DNA of 64,000 nt from Leptothoe kymatousa TAU-MAC 1615 (GTDB taxonomy: Bacteria; Cyanobacteriota; Cyanobacteriia; Phormidesmidales; Phormidesmidaceae), in contig NZ_JADOER010000004.1 in assembly GCF_018739865.1 (NCBI RefSeq), positions 345,227 to 409,226 on the forward strand, written 5' to 3'. Positions 9,198 to 19,215 of the stretch are shown here, piece after piece. The notes beneath the pieces were generated by a model that had not been told where the DNA came from, searched no databases, and saw only the letters and a list, made by a program, of their open reading frames with translations. Every line of letters begins with the position of its first letter. The stretch's first letter is position 1. The position numbers and the translations under genes are program-made.

Positions 9198-11768
9198 TTA
9201 TGACTGAGAAATTATTTTCAGTAAGTTATTTTTGAAAGGCTGCAGAGTTTTATCTAACTCTGGGGCCCATGTTGATGTTATAAACATCGACTTAAAAAAT
9301 AAATTTATCTGTTGATTGACAACACGTGTGTAGTAGTCGGAAGGATGCGGACCATCGATATGTCGATTGAGAACACCGAAACCCAGGCGTTGACTACGCG
9401 GTTGAGAGACAATTACGTTTCTTTTTAACCAATCGTTAAAACTATTTGAATTCTCCATTGTGGTAACTAATTGCTCGATTAATTTTGTTGTCGGTGATGT
9501 GGCATTTAGCTTAGGGAGTTGGTCTTGGGTCTGTATTGAAACTTTTTCAAAGAGAGGCAAACGTTCTTCTGGTGCAATCCAAGCCAGCATAGCACTACGT
9601 CCTATAATTTTTTCTGGTAGAGTTTGGACAGTGATATTAGGATTAGATTGAGACATTTTAAGAAGTACTTGCCCAGTTGAAAAGTTTTGCCAATCTTTGG
9701 TAGCAGCAATATTGTTGTTTTGCCACCAATTCAGGGTTCCGCGCATTTGTTGCCAATATTGTTTTAGTTCGAGAGCTGTTTCGTCGTTTAAAAACTGAGA
9801 GTATAAATTTTTTAGTTGGGAAAAAACATCACCTTGTATATTGGATAGCTCGGTAATCTCCCAAATTGGGCTGGTCATCACCATGGGAAATCTTAGAATT
9901 TCCGATGCAAAGGCATCCGCTGCCTCTTCTGGTTGGCCGTTAGTTACCAACGCTTGCCCTAGTCCAAAGAAAATACCTTGTTTGGCGGGTACAAGCGTGG
10001 CCGCATTGGCAAATTTTTTAACAGCTTCATCTGGTTTAGTTTGCAGTAACAGCCAGCCTAGATTCGATTGACCAAATTCTTGGTATGGAGCAACGGCATT
10101 AGCCTTTTCAAACCATTCAATGGCGGCATTTCTTAGGGCAGCGCTCGACTCTCCCGTGGTTTGGTAGCTAAAGTCTCCTAAGGTCCAGGCCAGCATGGAT
10201 GGATAGTAGGGTTCCCAGGGGGCTAATTGATTGGCCTGGGTTAGGGCTGCTTCAAACCCGTCGAAGTTGCCGCGCTCAAGGTGTTGAAATCCTTGTTTAG
10301 AGATTGCCCAGGCTCGATGCACAGGCACTAGCCACAGGGTTATGGCTAGGAGTAGGCCTATGCCCAGTCCGACCCAAACTTTAGATGATGATTGGTTAGT
10401 TGGTTCCTTGGATAAAGGTTGTTGATTGGGAGGTTGATACACCTTGGCTAAAACAACCAGATCAACGATTAGTGCGCCACTAATGGCCGGGGTATCTAGC
10501 TGATAGTCTGTAAGCCCCATGAGACCATAGGCAAATAGGCCGGCTACCAAGCTCCACACTAATGTGGGGGCGAGCCAAGATTCGGAATTTTGTTGGCTCC
10601 AACGCCAGGTGAGCCAAACTAATAGACCGACTATACTCACCAGGGCCGCTATGCCCCATAGCCCCAGTTCTGCCCAGAGTTGGGCCGGGGTGCTGTGGAG
10701 CTGAAAATGGAGTTCGGCTTCACGCCCTGCCCAGTAGGGGCGATATTTTTGGTAAAGCTGTAAAACACTGCCAGGGGCCGCCCCAGTGAAAGGATGGTCG
10801 ATGCCGATCCGCCAGCCGATGACGTTTGTGATGATGCGATAACCGAGTTCACTGTTGTTGGTCTTGCCTTGTAGTAGGGCTAGCACGGGGCGTCGTACGC
10901 GACTGTTGCCTAAGGTTGTTGCAACTAATATGCATAAGATGAGACAGCCTGTGGGCAGGACCAATCGGCGAGGTAGCTGAGCGCGAAATAGGGCAATAAT
11001 CAGGGCGATCGCAACCGTGGCTACTAAGGCCAATAAACCGCCCCGAGAACTAGCCGTATAGAGATCGACTAACCCTAGGAAACAGGCACTTCCCCACAGC
11101 CATCGCTGCCAGCCGTTATCCGCTATGGCTAAGCCAAACAATAGGGGCAACACTAAAACTAAATACCCCGCCACATAGTTTTGATGCCCCAGGGGATACC
11201 AGTTGCGTAGGCTCGTTATCCCAAAATTAAACTGTTGGGAAACACCATAGGGTTCTAGGGCCGCTAACCTATCCAGCTCAGGGAAATAGGTTTGTGACAG
11301 CCACATACCCAAGCTGACAAGAATAAAGGCAATGCCGAGTATGGCTTGAAATTTGAGCACCTGGACTGCCTGGTGGGATGTTCTTAACCAGCCGCATAAG
11401 GCATAAATTGCGGCAACTCCCCCCAGTGCTGCCCATGAATACCAAATGGCCTGGTTGGGGAATTCTGCGAAAAGTGTGGAGATGGCCAAGCCAATGACTA
11501 AAAGCGCTATGGGCCAATCTAAACCTGAGCCTAATTTAAAGGCAGATAGGGGCTTAAACCACAGTTGCCACAGGAGCCAGATAATGGGCAACACTAGAGC
11601 TACCTGCCACACTGCGACCCATGGCCACGACACCATCAGGGAATGGCTACTGGGCAGTAGGGTAAATAGGCTATAAAAGCCAACGCTCAATAGGCCGATT
11701 AAATTACCATCCGCTGTTTGAGGTGCAAGTAGTGATGGGGTAGATGATCCTGGGGAGGAGGAAGGCAT
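9198..11768 (-). CDS. O-antigen ligase/polymerase-like membrane protein with TPR tail (copy 1)
   Basis: Predicted member of the Wzy/WaaL/PglL superfamily, which transfers or polymerises lipid-linked glycans on the periplasmic side. The 856-residue protein has about 12 hydrophobic segments in residues 20-470, with superfamily signatures LGHQNYVAGY, SRGGLLAL, GAAPGSVLQLYQKYRP and LHSTPAQLWAELGL. The His in the last motif sits in the periplasmic loop that is catalytically important in WaaL-type enzymes. TPR-like repeats follow (about 490-650), then a helical C-terminal region of unknown role. It is a paralogue of the next gene upstream. Lying convergent to the pilin pair, it may be a glycan ligase or polymerase for the adjacent locus, or a pilin O-oligosaccharyltransferase. 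Confidence 0.82.
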   Translation of the reverse strand: MPSSSPGSSTPSLLAPQTADGNLIGLLSVGFYSLFTLLPSSHSLMVSWPWVAVWQVALVLPIIWLLWQLWFKPLSAFKLGSGLDWPIALLVIGLAISTLFAEFPNQAIWYSWAALGGVAAIYALCGWLRTSHQAVQVLKFQAILGIAFILVSLGMWLSQTYFPELDRLAALEPYGVSQQFNFGITSLRNWYPLGHQNYVAGYLVLVLPLLFGLAIADNGWQRWLWGSACFLGLVDLYTASSRGGLLALVATVAIALIIALFRAQLPRRLVLPTGCLILCILVATTLGNSRVRRPVLALLQGKTNNSELGYRIITNVIGWRIGIDHPFTGAAPGSVLQLYQKYRPYWAGREAELHFQLHSTPAQLWAELGLWGIAALVSIVGLLVWLTWRWSQQNSESWLAPTLVWSLVAGLFAYGLMGLTDYQLDTPAISGALIVDLVVLAKVYQPPNQQPLSKEPTNQSSSKVWVGLGIGLLLAITLWLVPVHRAWAISKQGFQHLERGNFDGFEAALTQANQLAPWEPYYPSMLAWTLGDFSYQTTGESSAALRNAAIEWFEKANAVAPYQEFGQSNLGWLLLQTKPDEAVKKFANAATLVPAKQGIFFGLGQALVTNGQPEEAADAFASEILRFPMVMTSPIWEITELSNIQGDVFSQLKNLYSQFLNDETALELKQYWQQMRGTLNWWQNNNIAATKDWQNFSTGQVLLKMSQSNPNITVQTLPEKIIGRSAMLAWIAPEERLPLFEKVSIQTQDQLPKLNATSPTTKLIEQLVTTMENSNSFNDWLKRNVIVSQPRSQRLGFGVLNRHIDGPHPSDYYTRVVNQQINLFFKSMFITSTWAPELDKTLQPFKNNLLKIISQS

Positions 11769-11841
11769 AAGAATTTGAAACTATCTAGTCTTTTTAAGGT
11801 GTTAGCAATAAGGCTTTTGGGAAAGGTGTCTGGCCCATGGG

Positions 11842-14388
11842 CTAGCTTGTCTTTGAAGGCGTCTGATCCGTTTGTGGATCAGTTAGTTGAAAATTGTTGT
11901 GGGTGGGATGGGGCAAGCCTAGGCTATTCGCTCGAATATTTTCTATCAGTGTATCCAATGGCGTAAATTCCCTAGGCCACGCTAGGGTAAAAAGCCTGAG
12001 CGAGACCGGTAATGAAAACTGGTATAAATTCTCTGGTAACAGAATTGAGGTGATGCGCTGGGCATAGTAATTGCGGTATAGCAAGGCTAAGGCCACGCGC
12101 TGACTACTATTGATGGGTTGCGTTGTCGATCTCATCCAGGTTTTCAGGTTGCGGTGTTCTTTGATATGGTCTTGCAGCACCGTTTGTTCTGCGAGATCTA
12201 GATTTACGGTACTGAGGTAGCTATCTAACGTTTTTGGCGTTAGCCAGGCTTTAATCAAACGGCAGGCGGTGATATCTTCTGGGATATCTGCGATACATTG
12301 ATCCAATAAAGCGCCAGCGCGATCTTTGTTTTCTTCGCTGACAAACAATGCTTGCAGCAAAGGACGGTCTGATGAAAGGTCTGATGTGGAGAGTTGTTCA
12401 GACCACCATCCTAATGTTCGAATTTGGTTTTCTAAAGAAGTATGGATAGGGTGATCTGGCGTTAGTTTTTCAAGAATGGTCTGATAGTGTTGGGCAACCT
12501 GGGCAAATATAGCTTCGCGAAAGGGCCCTAACTCTTGGTCCCAGTTGGTAAATAGAATTGCCTGTGGATTAATTAGGCATTCTAATGCCCATGCTTCAAT
12601 CGCCCCATCTATATTACCTAGGGCTTGCTCGGTAAGCCCCAGAAGATAGTAGCTATGGTTTTTGCTTCTGGGGCTCAGCTGAACGACCTTTGCAATGGCC
12701 CTGTGGGCGGTTTGCACATCCCCAGTTTGCCAAGCCAGCACTGCCAGGTTTTGATTAAACCAAATATCATTGGGCGCTGCCTGGAGTGCCCGTCGATAGA
12801 GATCCAGCGCTTCTTGGCGTAAAATCTTTTGGTTTTCATCATTGGCGGTAGGGGTGATTTCCGTTAGCTGTTGTGCTCCTAGGGCGCTGGGGGTGGGGTC
12901 CCAGGGCGTTAACGCAGCAGCCGTGTAGAACTTGTTGTCGGACTGAATCAGATTTCCTTGGTTAATGGAGGTCAAGCCTTGGTGAGTGATCCAGAGGGCT
13001 AGGTCCGATCGCAACCAAAATTGAGCGACGAGAGCTACGACCATGAGGATTAAAACACTGCTCCATCGCCTGATGCCTCGCGAAAATTGTGTGGTGGAAC
13101 TGGCCCCACCGAGTTTGGTTAGGGCGGCCAGGAGTATGGTTAAGGTGGCAGCAATGGGGATATTTTCTAATTGGTAGTCGCTTAGGCTGGAGATGCCGTA
13201 GCCCAGAAACCCCATGGCGATGGTTACGCTGAGGCGCTGGTCTCGAGGCGACGACAGGGTGCCCGAACGATAGGAGACTATGGTTAGTCTGGCTATGCAA
13301 AGTCCCAGGGCTAGGTACCCTAGGACCCCTAGGACCCCCAGCTCGACCATCAATTGCAAGGGGGTGTTGTGTACTTGCTGTACTTGGCTGAGGCCGTTCC
13401 CGGTCGCTAAAGGGCGATAGCGTTCATAGAGGCGGCCCAAATTCCCAGGCCCTAGTCCGATTAGGGGACGATGCTTGATAACGTTGGCCGTTGCCTGCGC
13501 CATAAATATGCGATCGACCGTGGGGCCATCGTTGAGGATGCCTGTTGATGTTTCTAGGTTGGTTAAATTTTGGGGGTGAAAATCAACCACTAAAGAGCGT
13601 ATGCGGGGATTGCTCCCTGCCAGGATCAAGACTAGGCACAAGGCCACGCTTGAGATGGACATTGCAACTAAACGAGTTTTGCCTCGGCTGCGGGCAATGC
13701 TACAAACCAGGGTGATCGTTATTAAAATAAGACCGCCAAGCCAAGCTCCTCGGGAGCCTGAGGCATATAGTGCCATGGCAATTACGATGCCGAGGAGGCC
13801 GTATAGCCACCGCCGCCAAGCCTGATGGAGCCGCGCTAGGCCACAGGCCACGGGCATTACTAAGACAAAATAGCCGCCGGTGAAATTGTGGTGTCCTAGG
13901 GGAAAGCGATTGCGAATGGCGTCATAAAAGTTGTCTGAGAGCCACATGTCCGGTGTTGGTCGCCATAGGGCAAGGCTAATTATGGCTGCGATCGCACCTA
14001 CCCAAACTAAGCCTTCGCAAAGTTGTTGTGGGCTCCAACGAGTATTGCGCAAGCCATAGAGCAAAATGCCGTAGCAGATCACCATCAGCCCGTTTTGCAG
14101 CGCCAGCAGCGGAAAGGTGGCCCCTACACTGCTAACCACTAAGCTCACCCCCACCCCTAGTGCTAGCCAATCTAAACCAAAGCCCAGGCGATAAAACGGT
14201 TGTTGCAACCGACGCAGTTGCCAAAAACAGGCGGCCATAGTGATAAGAAAGGCCCCCTGCCAAACCATGATCCAGGGCCAGCTCATCATCCGGAAATAGC
14301 TGTCAGGTAGCCACGCAAATGTGGCTAATCCCAGTAATCCTAGCCCCAGTAAACGTTCATATGCAGTTAATCGGTGAGATATTCCCAT
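11842..14388 (-). CDS. O-antigen ligase/polymerase-like membrane protein with TPR tail (copy 2)
   Basis: Paralogue of the neighbouring 856-residue protein, with the same order: about 12 membrane segments, TPR repeats near 500-640, and a divergent C-terminal region. Matching signatures are LGHHNFTGGY, SRGAWLGG, IGLGPGNLGRLYERYRP and VHNTPLQLMVELGVLG. The ATG at 14388 is chosen; an in-frame GTG at 14424 would add 12 residues and cannot be excluded. The TPR part includes LDLYRRALQAAPNDIWFNQNLA, a near-canonical repeat. The 73-base gap to copy 1 suggests co-transcription and origin by tandem duplication, although the sequences have diverged strongly, so the two may act on different acceptors or glycans. 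Confidence 0.82.
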   Translation of the reverse strand: MGISHRLTAYERLLGLGLLGLATFAWLPDSYFRMMSWPWIMVWQGAFLITMAACFWQLRRLQQPFYRLGFGLDWLALGVGVSLVVSSVGATFPLLALQNGLMVICYGILLYGLRNTRWSPQQLCEGLVWVGAIAAIISLALWRPTPDMWLSDNFYDAIRNRFPLGHHNFTGGYFVLVMPVACGLARLHQAWRRWLYGLLGIVIAMALYASGSRGAWLGGLILITITLVCSIARSRGKTRLVAMSISSVALCLVLILAGSNPRIRSLVVDFHPQNLTNLETSTGILNDGPTVDRIFMAQATANVIKHRPLIGLGPGNLGRLYERYRPLATGNGLSQVQQVHNTPLQLMVELGVLGVLGYLALGLCIARLTIVSYRSGTLSSPRDQRLSVTIAMGFLGYGISSLSDYQLENIPIAATLTILLAALTKLGGASSTTQFSRGIRRWSSVLILMVVALVAQFWLRSDLALWITHQGLTSINQGNLIQSDNKFYTAAALTPWDPTPSALGAQQLTEITPTANDENQKILRQEALDLYRRALQAAPNDIWFNQNLAVLAWQTGDVQTAHRAIAKVVQLSPRSKNHSYYLLGLTEQALGNIDGAIEAWALECLINPQAILFTNWDQELGPFREAIFAQVAQHYQTILEKLTPDHPIHTSLENQIRTLGWWSEQLSTSDLSSDRPLLQALFVSEENKDRAGALLDQCIADIPEDITACRLIKAWLTPKTLDSYLSTVNLDLAEQTVLQDHIKEHRNLKTWMRSTTQPINSSQRVALALLYRNYYAQRITSILLPENLYQFSLPVSLRLFTLAWPREFTPLDTLIENIRANSLGLPHPTHNNFQLTDPQTDQTPSKTS

Positions 14389-14453
14389 AGTTGAAATACC
14401 ATGCCCTTGGACTGTGGGCCGCACTTACCCTACAACAACATCATCACCATGCC

Positions 14454-15920
14454 CTAATAAGCACCTAACCCGGTTAAAACGATCCGCAGGGTGGCCACCA
14501 TAATTTCTAGATCTAGGTTGAGGGACCAGTTGTCGATGTAGTGCAAGTCTAGTCTGGCGGCATCATCGAAGGTTTCAATATCAGAGCGACCCGACACCTG
14601 CCATAGGCCCGTAATTCCCGGTAGCACCTGATGGCGCGTATGGTGCCACGGTTCAAACTGAGCCACATCCCGCAGGGGTAATGGTCGAGGCCCCACCAAG
14701 CTCATTTGCCCCAGCAGGATATTAAACAGCTGGGGCAGTTCGTCTAAGCTGCTCCGCCGCAAAAATTTACCTACCCTGGTGACTCGTGGGTCATGATGTA
14801 GTTTGAATAGGATGCCATCGGCACTTTGGTTTTGCTGTTCTAGTTGAGCCTGCTTTTGCGGGGCATCAACGGTCATGGTGCGAAATTTCCATACTTTAAA
14901 GGGGTGTCCCCGTAGGCCAATGCGCTCTTGGCGAAAGAAAATGGGCCCCGGTGATGTGAGGCGAATTGCAGCTGAAATTCCTAGAAATACGGGGCTTAAG
15001 CATAGGACTGCCAGGGTTGCTAACCCGTAGTCCAGCCAACGCTTAATACGATAGTCTAACCCTTGAAACACTGAGGTTTCAATCATTAATGTGGGTAGCC
15101 CTGCGACGATTTCAGGGATGCCGCGCCGATATAGCATTTCCCGGCTAGAGGGCAGCAGCCGCAAGGGGATATTGACCCGGCGCAATCGCCAGTAGAGTCC
15201 CGAGGCTAGCTCCACATTGGGGACATCTTCTGCCAGTACCTCATCAGGCTTCGCTGCCAAAATGCGTTGAAACGTCGTTTCTGTATTCGCCATGGAGACC
15301 ATGGCGGCCCCCACCACTTGATGGGGAGAACGGCGCTCTAAGGTTTTGGCCAGTTGCCGTAGGCGATTGGGCTGGGTAATTAAAAAGACCCGTGTCGGTG
15401 CCCGTACACCTTGCCAATGGGCCAATACACCATTAGCGCACACACGGGTAAGGCACACCAACAGGACACTACTGACCCAGGCCGTAAAGAATAACGACCG
15501 GGGCGCATCGAGTTTAGGATCGTAGAAATAGGCTAAGACCAGCGATAAAAAATAGACACTACTAATCAGTTGGGCCGTACGCAAGTAGTCCTTGGTCCGT
15601 ATGGTTTGGCCGTAGAGACCATAGTGGGTAAACAGCAGCAGCGTGCCCCCGGCAAATAGCCAAAATAAGCTAGGTAGGCCTAACCAGTTCCACCACACAA
15701 GCTGGGGGGGAATGGGTGAATAGAATTGGTTGAAGTATCTGGCTAATTGCCACGCTACGCCTAGGGCCAACGCATCGCTGAGCAAAAGAATAATCACCCT
15801 AAAACTGGTCCAGCCAAACCACTTTGACGGATGGATCCCGCGGGCGGCTCGAATGTCTGTTCCCATGGCCAGCAGGAAATTCTGTTGGCAGTCTGGCTTG
15901 TCTGAAACTATGTTTTTCAT
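14454..15920 (-). CDS. Polyprenyl glycosylphosphotransferase (initiating sugar transferase)
   Basis: Starts glycan assembly by moving a sugar-1-phosphate from a nucleotide sugar to polyprenyl phosphate in the plasma membrane (WbaP/CpsE family). About 488 residues: four or five N-terminal membrane segments, a CoA-binding-like middle part, then a bacterial sugar transferase domain (about 280-485) with KVWKFRTM, SLDELPQLFNILLGQMS and LVGPRPLP. The ATG at 15920 is chosen; TTG at 15935 and ATG at 15866 are alternatives. The C-terminal MVATLRIVLTGLGAY is typical. With the WecG-type gene just upstream it defines the membrane-start module of the polysaccharide locus. Confidence 0.88.
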   Translation of the reverse strand: MKNIVSDKPDCQQNFLLAMGTDIRAARGIHPSKWFGWTSFRVIILLLSDALALGVAWQLARYFNQFYSPIPPQLVWWNWLGLPSLFWLFAGGTLLLFTHYGLYGQTIRTKDYLRTAQLISSVYFLSLVLAYFYDPKLDAPRSLFFTAWVSSVLLVCLTRVCANGVLAHWQGVRAPTRVFLITQPNRLRQLAKTLERRSPHQVVGAAMVSMANTETTFQRILAAKPDEVLAEDVPNVELASGLYWRLRRVNIPLRLLPSSREMLYRRGIPEIVAGLPTLMIETSVFQGLDYRIKRWLDYGLATLAVLCLSPVFLGISAAIRLTSPGPIFFRQERIGLRGHPFKVWKFRTMTVDAPQKQAQLEQQNQSADGILFKLHHDPRVTRVGKFLRRSSLDELPQLFNILLGQMSLVGPRPLPLRDVAQFEPWHHTRHQVLPGITGLWQVSGRSDIETFDDAARLDLHYIDNWSLNLDLEIMVATLRIVLTGLGAY

Positions 15921-15951
15921 GCACTGCTTTGACAAACAAGCAGGGCAACCG

Positions 15952-16737
15952 TTAGCTAGCAGAATGCCCTGTCCCTAGGATAGACCGCATTGCTCGATTC
16001 ATTAACTGCAGCCCAAATAATAGGAGAAATGCCGTATTGTTGACGACATAGCGTCGCCACAGTCGTCTCGGTTCTTGGTATAGGCGGTAAAGCCATTCTA
16101 AACTCCATGCCATCATCCATCGAGGGGCTTGGGACACGGTGCCGCTATGGAAGGCAAAGGCGGCTCCCACCCCCACCATGACAGCGTTTATTTTTCCTTG
16201 TTGGCGGGCCATCCATTCTTCTTGTTTGGGGCAGCCTAAGCCGACGAATACGACAGCGGCGCCCGATTGATGGATGGTGGCGATATCGGCGCTTTCTTCT
16301 GCTGGGCTGAGCGGACGAAACGGAGGGGCATGGGTGCCGACAATGAGTAGCTGGGGAAATTGGTGCTGTAGGTTTTTGACGAGACGCTGCAGCATGTCTT
16401 CGGTGCCGCCATAGAGATAAATTGGTAGATGTTCTTGGGCGGCGCGATCGCACCAGGCCAGCATTAAATCTGGCCCATACACCCGCGACTGATGTTTAAT
16501 GCCCAGTCGCCGTAGTCCCCACACTAATGGCATCCCATCCGGTGTTACCAAAGCCGCATGGTTCAAAATTTTGCGATAGGCTCGGTTCGAATAGGCCGTC
16601 ATCACCACATGGACATTGGCGGCGACGATATAACAGGATTGACGGGTGCTCGCCCATTGGGAAATGCGATCGCAGGCGTCTGTATAACTTGTGCCATTCA
16701 CCCGAGTACCTAAAATTGATACCTGCTGACTTATCAT
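15952..16737 (-). CDS. WecG/TagA/CpsF family glycosyltransferase
   Basis: GT26 family enzyme that adds an N-acetylhexosaminuronate or N-acetylmannosamine type sugar to a lipid-linked first sugar at the cytoplasmic membrane face. The 261-residue protein has the family signatures TPDGMPLVWGLR, PIYLYGGTEDML and VFVGLGCPKQEEW. The tail ends with a hydrophobic or basic patch (FLLLFGLQL) suited to membrane association. It lies 32 bases upstream of the sugar transferase on the same strand. An acceptor made by the neighbouring sugar transferase and a UDP-ManNAc-type donor (WecB is encoded at 45078) would fit, but this is inference. Confidence 0.85.
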   Translation of the reverse strand: MISQQVSILGTRVNGTSYTDACDRISQWASTRQSCYIVAANVHVVMTAYSNRAYRKILNHAALVTPDGMPLVWGLRRLGIKHQSRVYGPDLMLAWCDRAAQEHLPIYLYGGTEDMLQRLVKNLQHQFPQLLIVGTHAPPFRPLSPAEESADIATIHQSGAAVVFVGLGCPKQEEWMARQQGKINAVMVGVGAAFAFHSGTVSQAPRWMMAWSLEWLYRLYQEPRRLWRRYVVNNTAFLLLFGLQLMNRAMRSILGTGHSAS

Positions 16738-16769
16738 GACGCCACCCTTTCAATACTGAGTAAGCTAGG

Positions 16770-17975
16770 CTACCCACGTAGGACTCCAGTATAAATCTCC
16801 ATTAGCTGTTTGTAATTTACTTCAGGCGTAAAAAAATGCTTATAGATGGACCTTGCCGTATTTCCCCATTGCTTTAATTCATTCAAATGATTACCGCACC
16901 ATTGAAGACGAGCCGCCCAAGCGCGCTCATTTCCAGGGGGGACTTTACAACCGGTTGTATTTTCATCTACAAGCTCTGCTAAGGCTCCTAAGTCAGAGAC
17001 CATAGCAGCTCTCCCACAAGCAAAAGCCTCTATGACAACTCTTCCGAAGGTCTCATACCACAGAGAAGGTACGAGAATCAAACTAGCGGTTTGAAACCTT
17101 TCTAATACTTGGTCGTGGGTGAGGCGTCCTATAAAAGATACATTTTCTAGTTGTTTCTCTTGACAAAACTGTTCAAGTTTTAAGCGATCTGGCCCATCTC
17201 CTAAAATCACCAGTTGCCAATCAGGCTCTTTGACTAGGCACCATGCCTTCAGAAGCAATAAGACCCCTTTTTCCTCAGATAGTCGACCCGCAAATACAAA
17301 AAGTGGCCGTTGAGGATGAGGGGCAATTTCATCCTCTGTACATATTGGGTCAGCAATAAAGTTCGGTTTAATATAAAGCTTATCTTCTGGAACACCTATT
17401 TCGATCAACTTATTGGCTGAAAAATGACTTGGCGTAATAAATGCATTCACATCGTGTTGCCATGTGCGCCGCCATCGATGGGTTGTTACCATTTGCCATA
17501 AACTAGCTGAAGCTGGCCAAGAGTCTCGATAACAACGTCTGATTAGGCCACGCCAAGGATTCCGACCAATACAATCCTCACACACGCTGCCCTGTCTATA
17601 TAAATAGGCGTTTAAACATCCTAGCCGGAAATTTCGTAGATGTTGGATCACGGGTACATCTAAACGATAGGCTGCGTTGTACACCGAAGGAGAAGCTAAA
17701 GGAAATAGGTTTTGTCCATGGAATAAATCAGCATTAAATGCTTTGAGTGTTTGGTAAACACGATTATTGGAGTCAATATTCCAAGTTGTTTGCCAAAAGA
17801 GAGCGAGCTTCTCAAGCCTACTCATCCTTGAAATACTACTGTTTTGCCATTCCACAAGTCGTACTTGATGACCCGCCTGTTTTAGCACACTGATCTCGGT
17901 CGCCATAGAAATATCTTCACCACCACTATTTTGATAGTAGTTGTGGGCCATTAAGACTTTAAGTGGCTTAGCCAT
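16770..17975 (-). CDS. GT4 family glycosyltransferase
   Basis: Retaining GT-B glycosyltransferase of the GT4 family. The 401-residue protein has an N-terminal acceptor domain (VLMAHNYYQNSGGED), a cysteine pair region near 125-140 (CLNAYLY and CEDCIGRNPW) common in this subgroup, and a GT4 donor domain with FVFAGRLSEEKGV and RVVIEAFACGRAAM, including the EX7E-type acidic pair. Its start overlaps the end of the next GT4 gene by 8 bases, so the two are probably translationally coupled. Sugar specificity cannot be read from sequence. Confidence 0.88.
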   Translation of the reverse strand: MAKPLKVLMAHNYYQNSGGEDISMATEISVLKQAGHQVRLVEWQNSSISRMSRLEKLALFWQTTWNIDSNNRVYQTLKAFNADLFHGQNLFPLASPSVYNAAYRLDVPVIQHLRNFRLGCLNAYLYRQGSVCEDCIGRNPWRGLIRRCYRDSWPASASLWQMVTTHRWRRTWQHDVNAFITPSHFSANKLIEIGVPEDKLYIKPNFIADPICTEDEIAPHPQRPLFVFAGRLSEEKGVLLLLKAWCLVKEPDWQLVILGDGPDRLKLEQFCQEKQLENVSFIGRLTHDQVLERFQTASLILVPSLWYETFGRVVIEAFACGRAAMVSDLGALAELVDENTTGCKVPPGNERAWAARLQWCGNHLNELKQWGNTARSIYKHFFTPEVNYKQLMEIYTGVLRG

Positions 17976-19200
17976 AGCCGCATATCTCCTGATACCGAGA
18001 TTCTAGATTTTTGTTCAATATATCTAAATTAAAATTTTCTGCCACGAAAGCCCGGCCGTTATGAGAAAAATCTTGCCATAGTGCTGGGTTGTCACATAGA
18101 TATTTCAAGCGAACTGCTATAGCTTGGGGACTTGCAGGAGGGACTAAAAAACCTGTTACTCTATCAATAAGCCCATCTGAAATTCCACCGATATCCGTTG
18201 CGATTACTGGTAAACCAGAGGCCTGAGCTTCTTGAACAACAAGTCCTTGACCTTCCTCAGCACCTTCCTTGTCTACAATGCTAGGAAAAAGTAAAAAGTG
18301 AGCCTCTTGATAATACTTTTGTACCCGCTCTTGGGTATGGCTGCCTAGAAGCTGAATGTACTCTTCAGCTCCGAGTCTGTCTATTAATATTTGGAGTGGT
18401 TTAAGTAAGGGGCCATCACCAATAATTTTATAATTCAGTTTAGGGTACTTAGACTTTAAGCTAGCTACAGCTTGAATACTATATTTAAGGCCCTTACACT
18501 CTACCAACCGACCTACTGAGATAAGGTTAATTCGATCCTTGTCTTTATGTTCGAAGGAATGATAACTAAACCTACTGATATCTACCCCCATGGGGATTTT
18601 GCAAATTTTCCGTTGAGGGCAACCTAAAGATATAAGTCTAGTCACTGAAAAATTACTATTCGTAGTAAATAAATCACCTTGATTAAATAAACGTTGATAA
18701 ACATCTAAGCCATGTTTCTGTGGATACGTATTCAGGTCCATCCCGTGGAAAGATGTTACTAACTTGCCATCTAAAAAGCCTAAACTTTTAAGATCGCATC
18801 CAATCAGACCTACAAGACCAAAATGACAATGAATAACGTCATATTTTTTTGGTCTTTCTAAAAAAATAATCCCAAGATAAACGAGATATAAGGAAAAAGC
18901 TTGACGTTTGAATTGAAAAAAATTCAAGCATCTCAATAGTATGGGCAGATGTTTTATGTATTTTGAGAATATCCAAACAATCTTTAATGCTCGCTTAATG
19001 GGACTAATGGGTACATTTGGAGCATAGGTAGTACGAGTTTCTAAGTGATAGTCTTGATAAAGCTTATGCTTGATATTATGGCCTTTATAAATTGCATAAA
19101 TATCTACTTCGTGGCCTCGGCTGATTAAGCCAACAATTTGATTAATTATAAAAGTCTCTGAAAGTACTGGGAATTTACGCAGTAGGAAGGCAATACGCAT
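17968..19200 (-). CDS. GT4 family glycosyltransferase
   Basis: Second GT-B/GT4 enzyme, 410 residues. The N-terminal part starts MRIAFLLRKFPVLSETFI, a pattern common in colanic-acid type glycosyltransferases (WcaL-like). The donor domain has LISVGRLVECKGL, IIGDGPLL and EGQGLVVQEAQASGLPVI. It overlaps the downstream GT4 gene by 8 bases and lies 15 bases after the upstream GT2 gene's stop, so it sits inside an operon-like run. The gene is clearly more AT-rich than the O-antigen ligase-like genes. Confidence 0.88.
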   Translation of the reverse strand: MRIAFLLRKFPVLSETFIINQIVGLISRGHEVDIYAIYKGHNIKHKLYQDYHLETRTTYAPNVPISPIKRALKIVWIFSKYIKHLPILLRCLNFFQFKRQAFSLYLVYLGIIFLERPKKYDVIHCHFGLVGLIGCDLKSLGFLDGKLVTSFHGMDLNTYPQKHGLDVYQRLFNQGDLFTTNSNFSVTRLISLGCPQRKICKIPMGVDISRFSYHSFEHKDKDRINLISVGRLVECKGLKYSIQAVASLKSKYPKLNYKIIGDGPLLKPLQILIDRLGAEEYIQLLGSHTQERVQKYYQEAHFLLFPSIVDKEGAEEGQGLVVQEAQASGLPVIATDIGGISDGLIDRVTGFLVPPASPQAIAVRLKYLCDNPALWQDFSHNGRAFVAENFNLDILNKNLESRYQEICGYG

Positions 19201-19215
19201 AAAATTAATAGCCCT

